Below are positions 63,960-64,000 of a stretch of DNA of 64,000 bases, in pieces. The translations under genes and the position numbers were made by a program. Position 1 is the stretch's first letter, and each line of letters starts with the position of its first letter. The DNA is taken from contig NZ_AQWM01000001.1 in NCBI RefSeq assembly GCF_000376105.1, forward strand, positions 124,001-188,000. The letters are read 5' to 3'. The notes beneath the pieces were generated by a model. That model did no database searches and had not been told where the DNA came from. It was given only the letters and a program-made list of their open reading frames with translations. The stretch is from Asticcacaulis benevestitus DSM 16100 = ATCC BAA-896. Its GTDB lineage: Bacteria > Pseudomonadota > Alphaproteobacteria > Caulobacterales > Caulobacteraceae.

Positions 63960-64000
63960 ATGAAAAAATTTACCACTATCGCCTGTTTGATCGCTGTCGG
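63960..64000 (+). CDS. Start of a secreted protein (cut by window end)
   Basis: ATG at 63960 with GAGG eight bases upstream; only MKKFTTIACLIAV is visible, a typical signal-peptide start. The remainder lies outside the window. Confidence 0.6.
   Translation, partial: MKKFTTIACLIAV

Overview
The window looks like chromosomal DNA of a stalked alphaproteobacterium of the Caulobacteraceae, probably Asticcacaulis or a close relative. The case rests on an adjacent divK-pleD pair very close to the Caulobacter cell-cycle genes, nearby rpmG and rnr, the alphaproteobacterial families DUF3126 and DUF2312, high GC with strong GC3 bias, and GANTC and TTAACCAT-type motifs. Genus assignment is inference. 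No rRNA, tRNA, CRISPR array, insertion sequence or prophage was found.

Left part (1-19 kb). A truncated HscC-like Hsp70 with a RidA protein is followed by divK-pleD, rpmG and rnr. Next comes a signalling module: a membrane histidine kinase whose sensor domain resembles the plant ethylene receptor ETR1, flanked by two Rcp1-like stand-alone receivers (7.4-10.0 kb). A GDSL autotransporter esterase and a run of housekeeping or stress genes follow: DUF1345, SRPBCC, nitronate monooxygenase, queF, a MntA/HepT toxin-antitoxin pair whose HepT end looks frameshifted, nitroreductase, NUDIX, cysE, DUF3126 and a holin-like membrane protein.

Middle (19.6-40.3 kb). This is a large polyamine uptake and catabolism island. 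It encodes a GntR/FCD regulator, three class III aminotransferases, two aldehyde dehydrogenases (PuuC-like, GabD-like), two PuuA-type gamma-glutamylpolyamine synthetases, PuuB, PuuD, and a PotFGHI ABC transporter with two binding proteins. A soluble chemoreceptor-like protein with inverted domain order lies inside it. Five near-identical palindromes (TTGTGATCACAA or one mismatch) sit in the intergenic regions ahead of the transcription units of this island and almost certainly mark one regulon. Putrescine would enter through the ABC importer, then be gamma-glutamylated (PuuA), oxidised (PuuB, PuuC), hydrolysed to GABA (PuuD), transaminated and oxidised to succinate (GabD); the SpuC-like enzyme offers direct transamination.

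Right part (40.4-64 kb). An RNA methyltransferase and pncB are followed by DUF2188, phosphomannomutase/phosphoglucomutase and galU (nucleotide-sugar supply), a GH27 alpha-galactosidase, a flavoprotein, and fdhD with a YdeP-type molybdoenzyme. A carbohydrate locus (GH94 phosphorylase, GPH transporter, Tat-exported GH99-like hydrolase) comes next, then a putative membrane zinc-protease-like protein, DUF2312, rpmJ, a lytic transglycosylase lipoprotein, motA, two tandem Ala/Ser-rich small lipoproteins, bifunctional mnmC, and the first codons of a secreted protein at the right edge.
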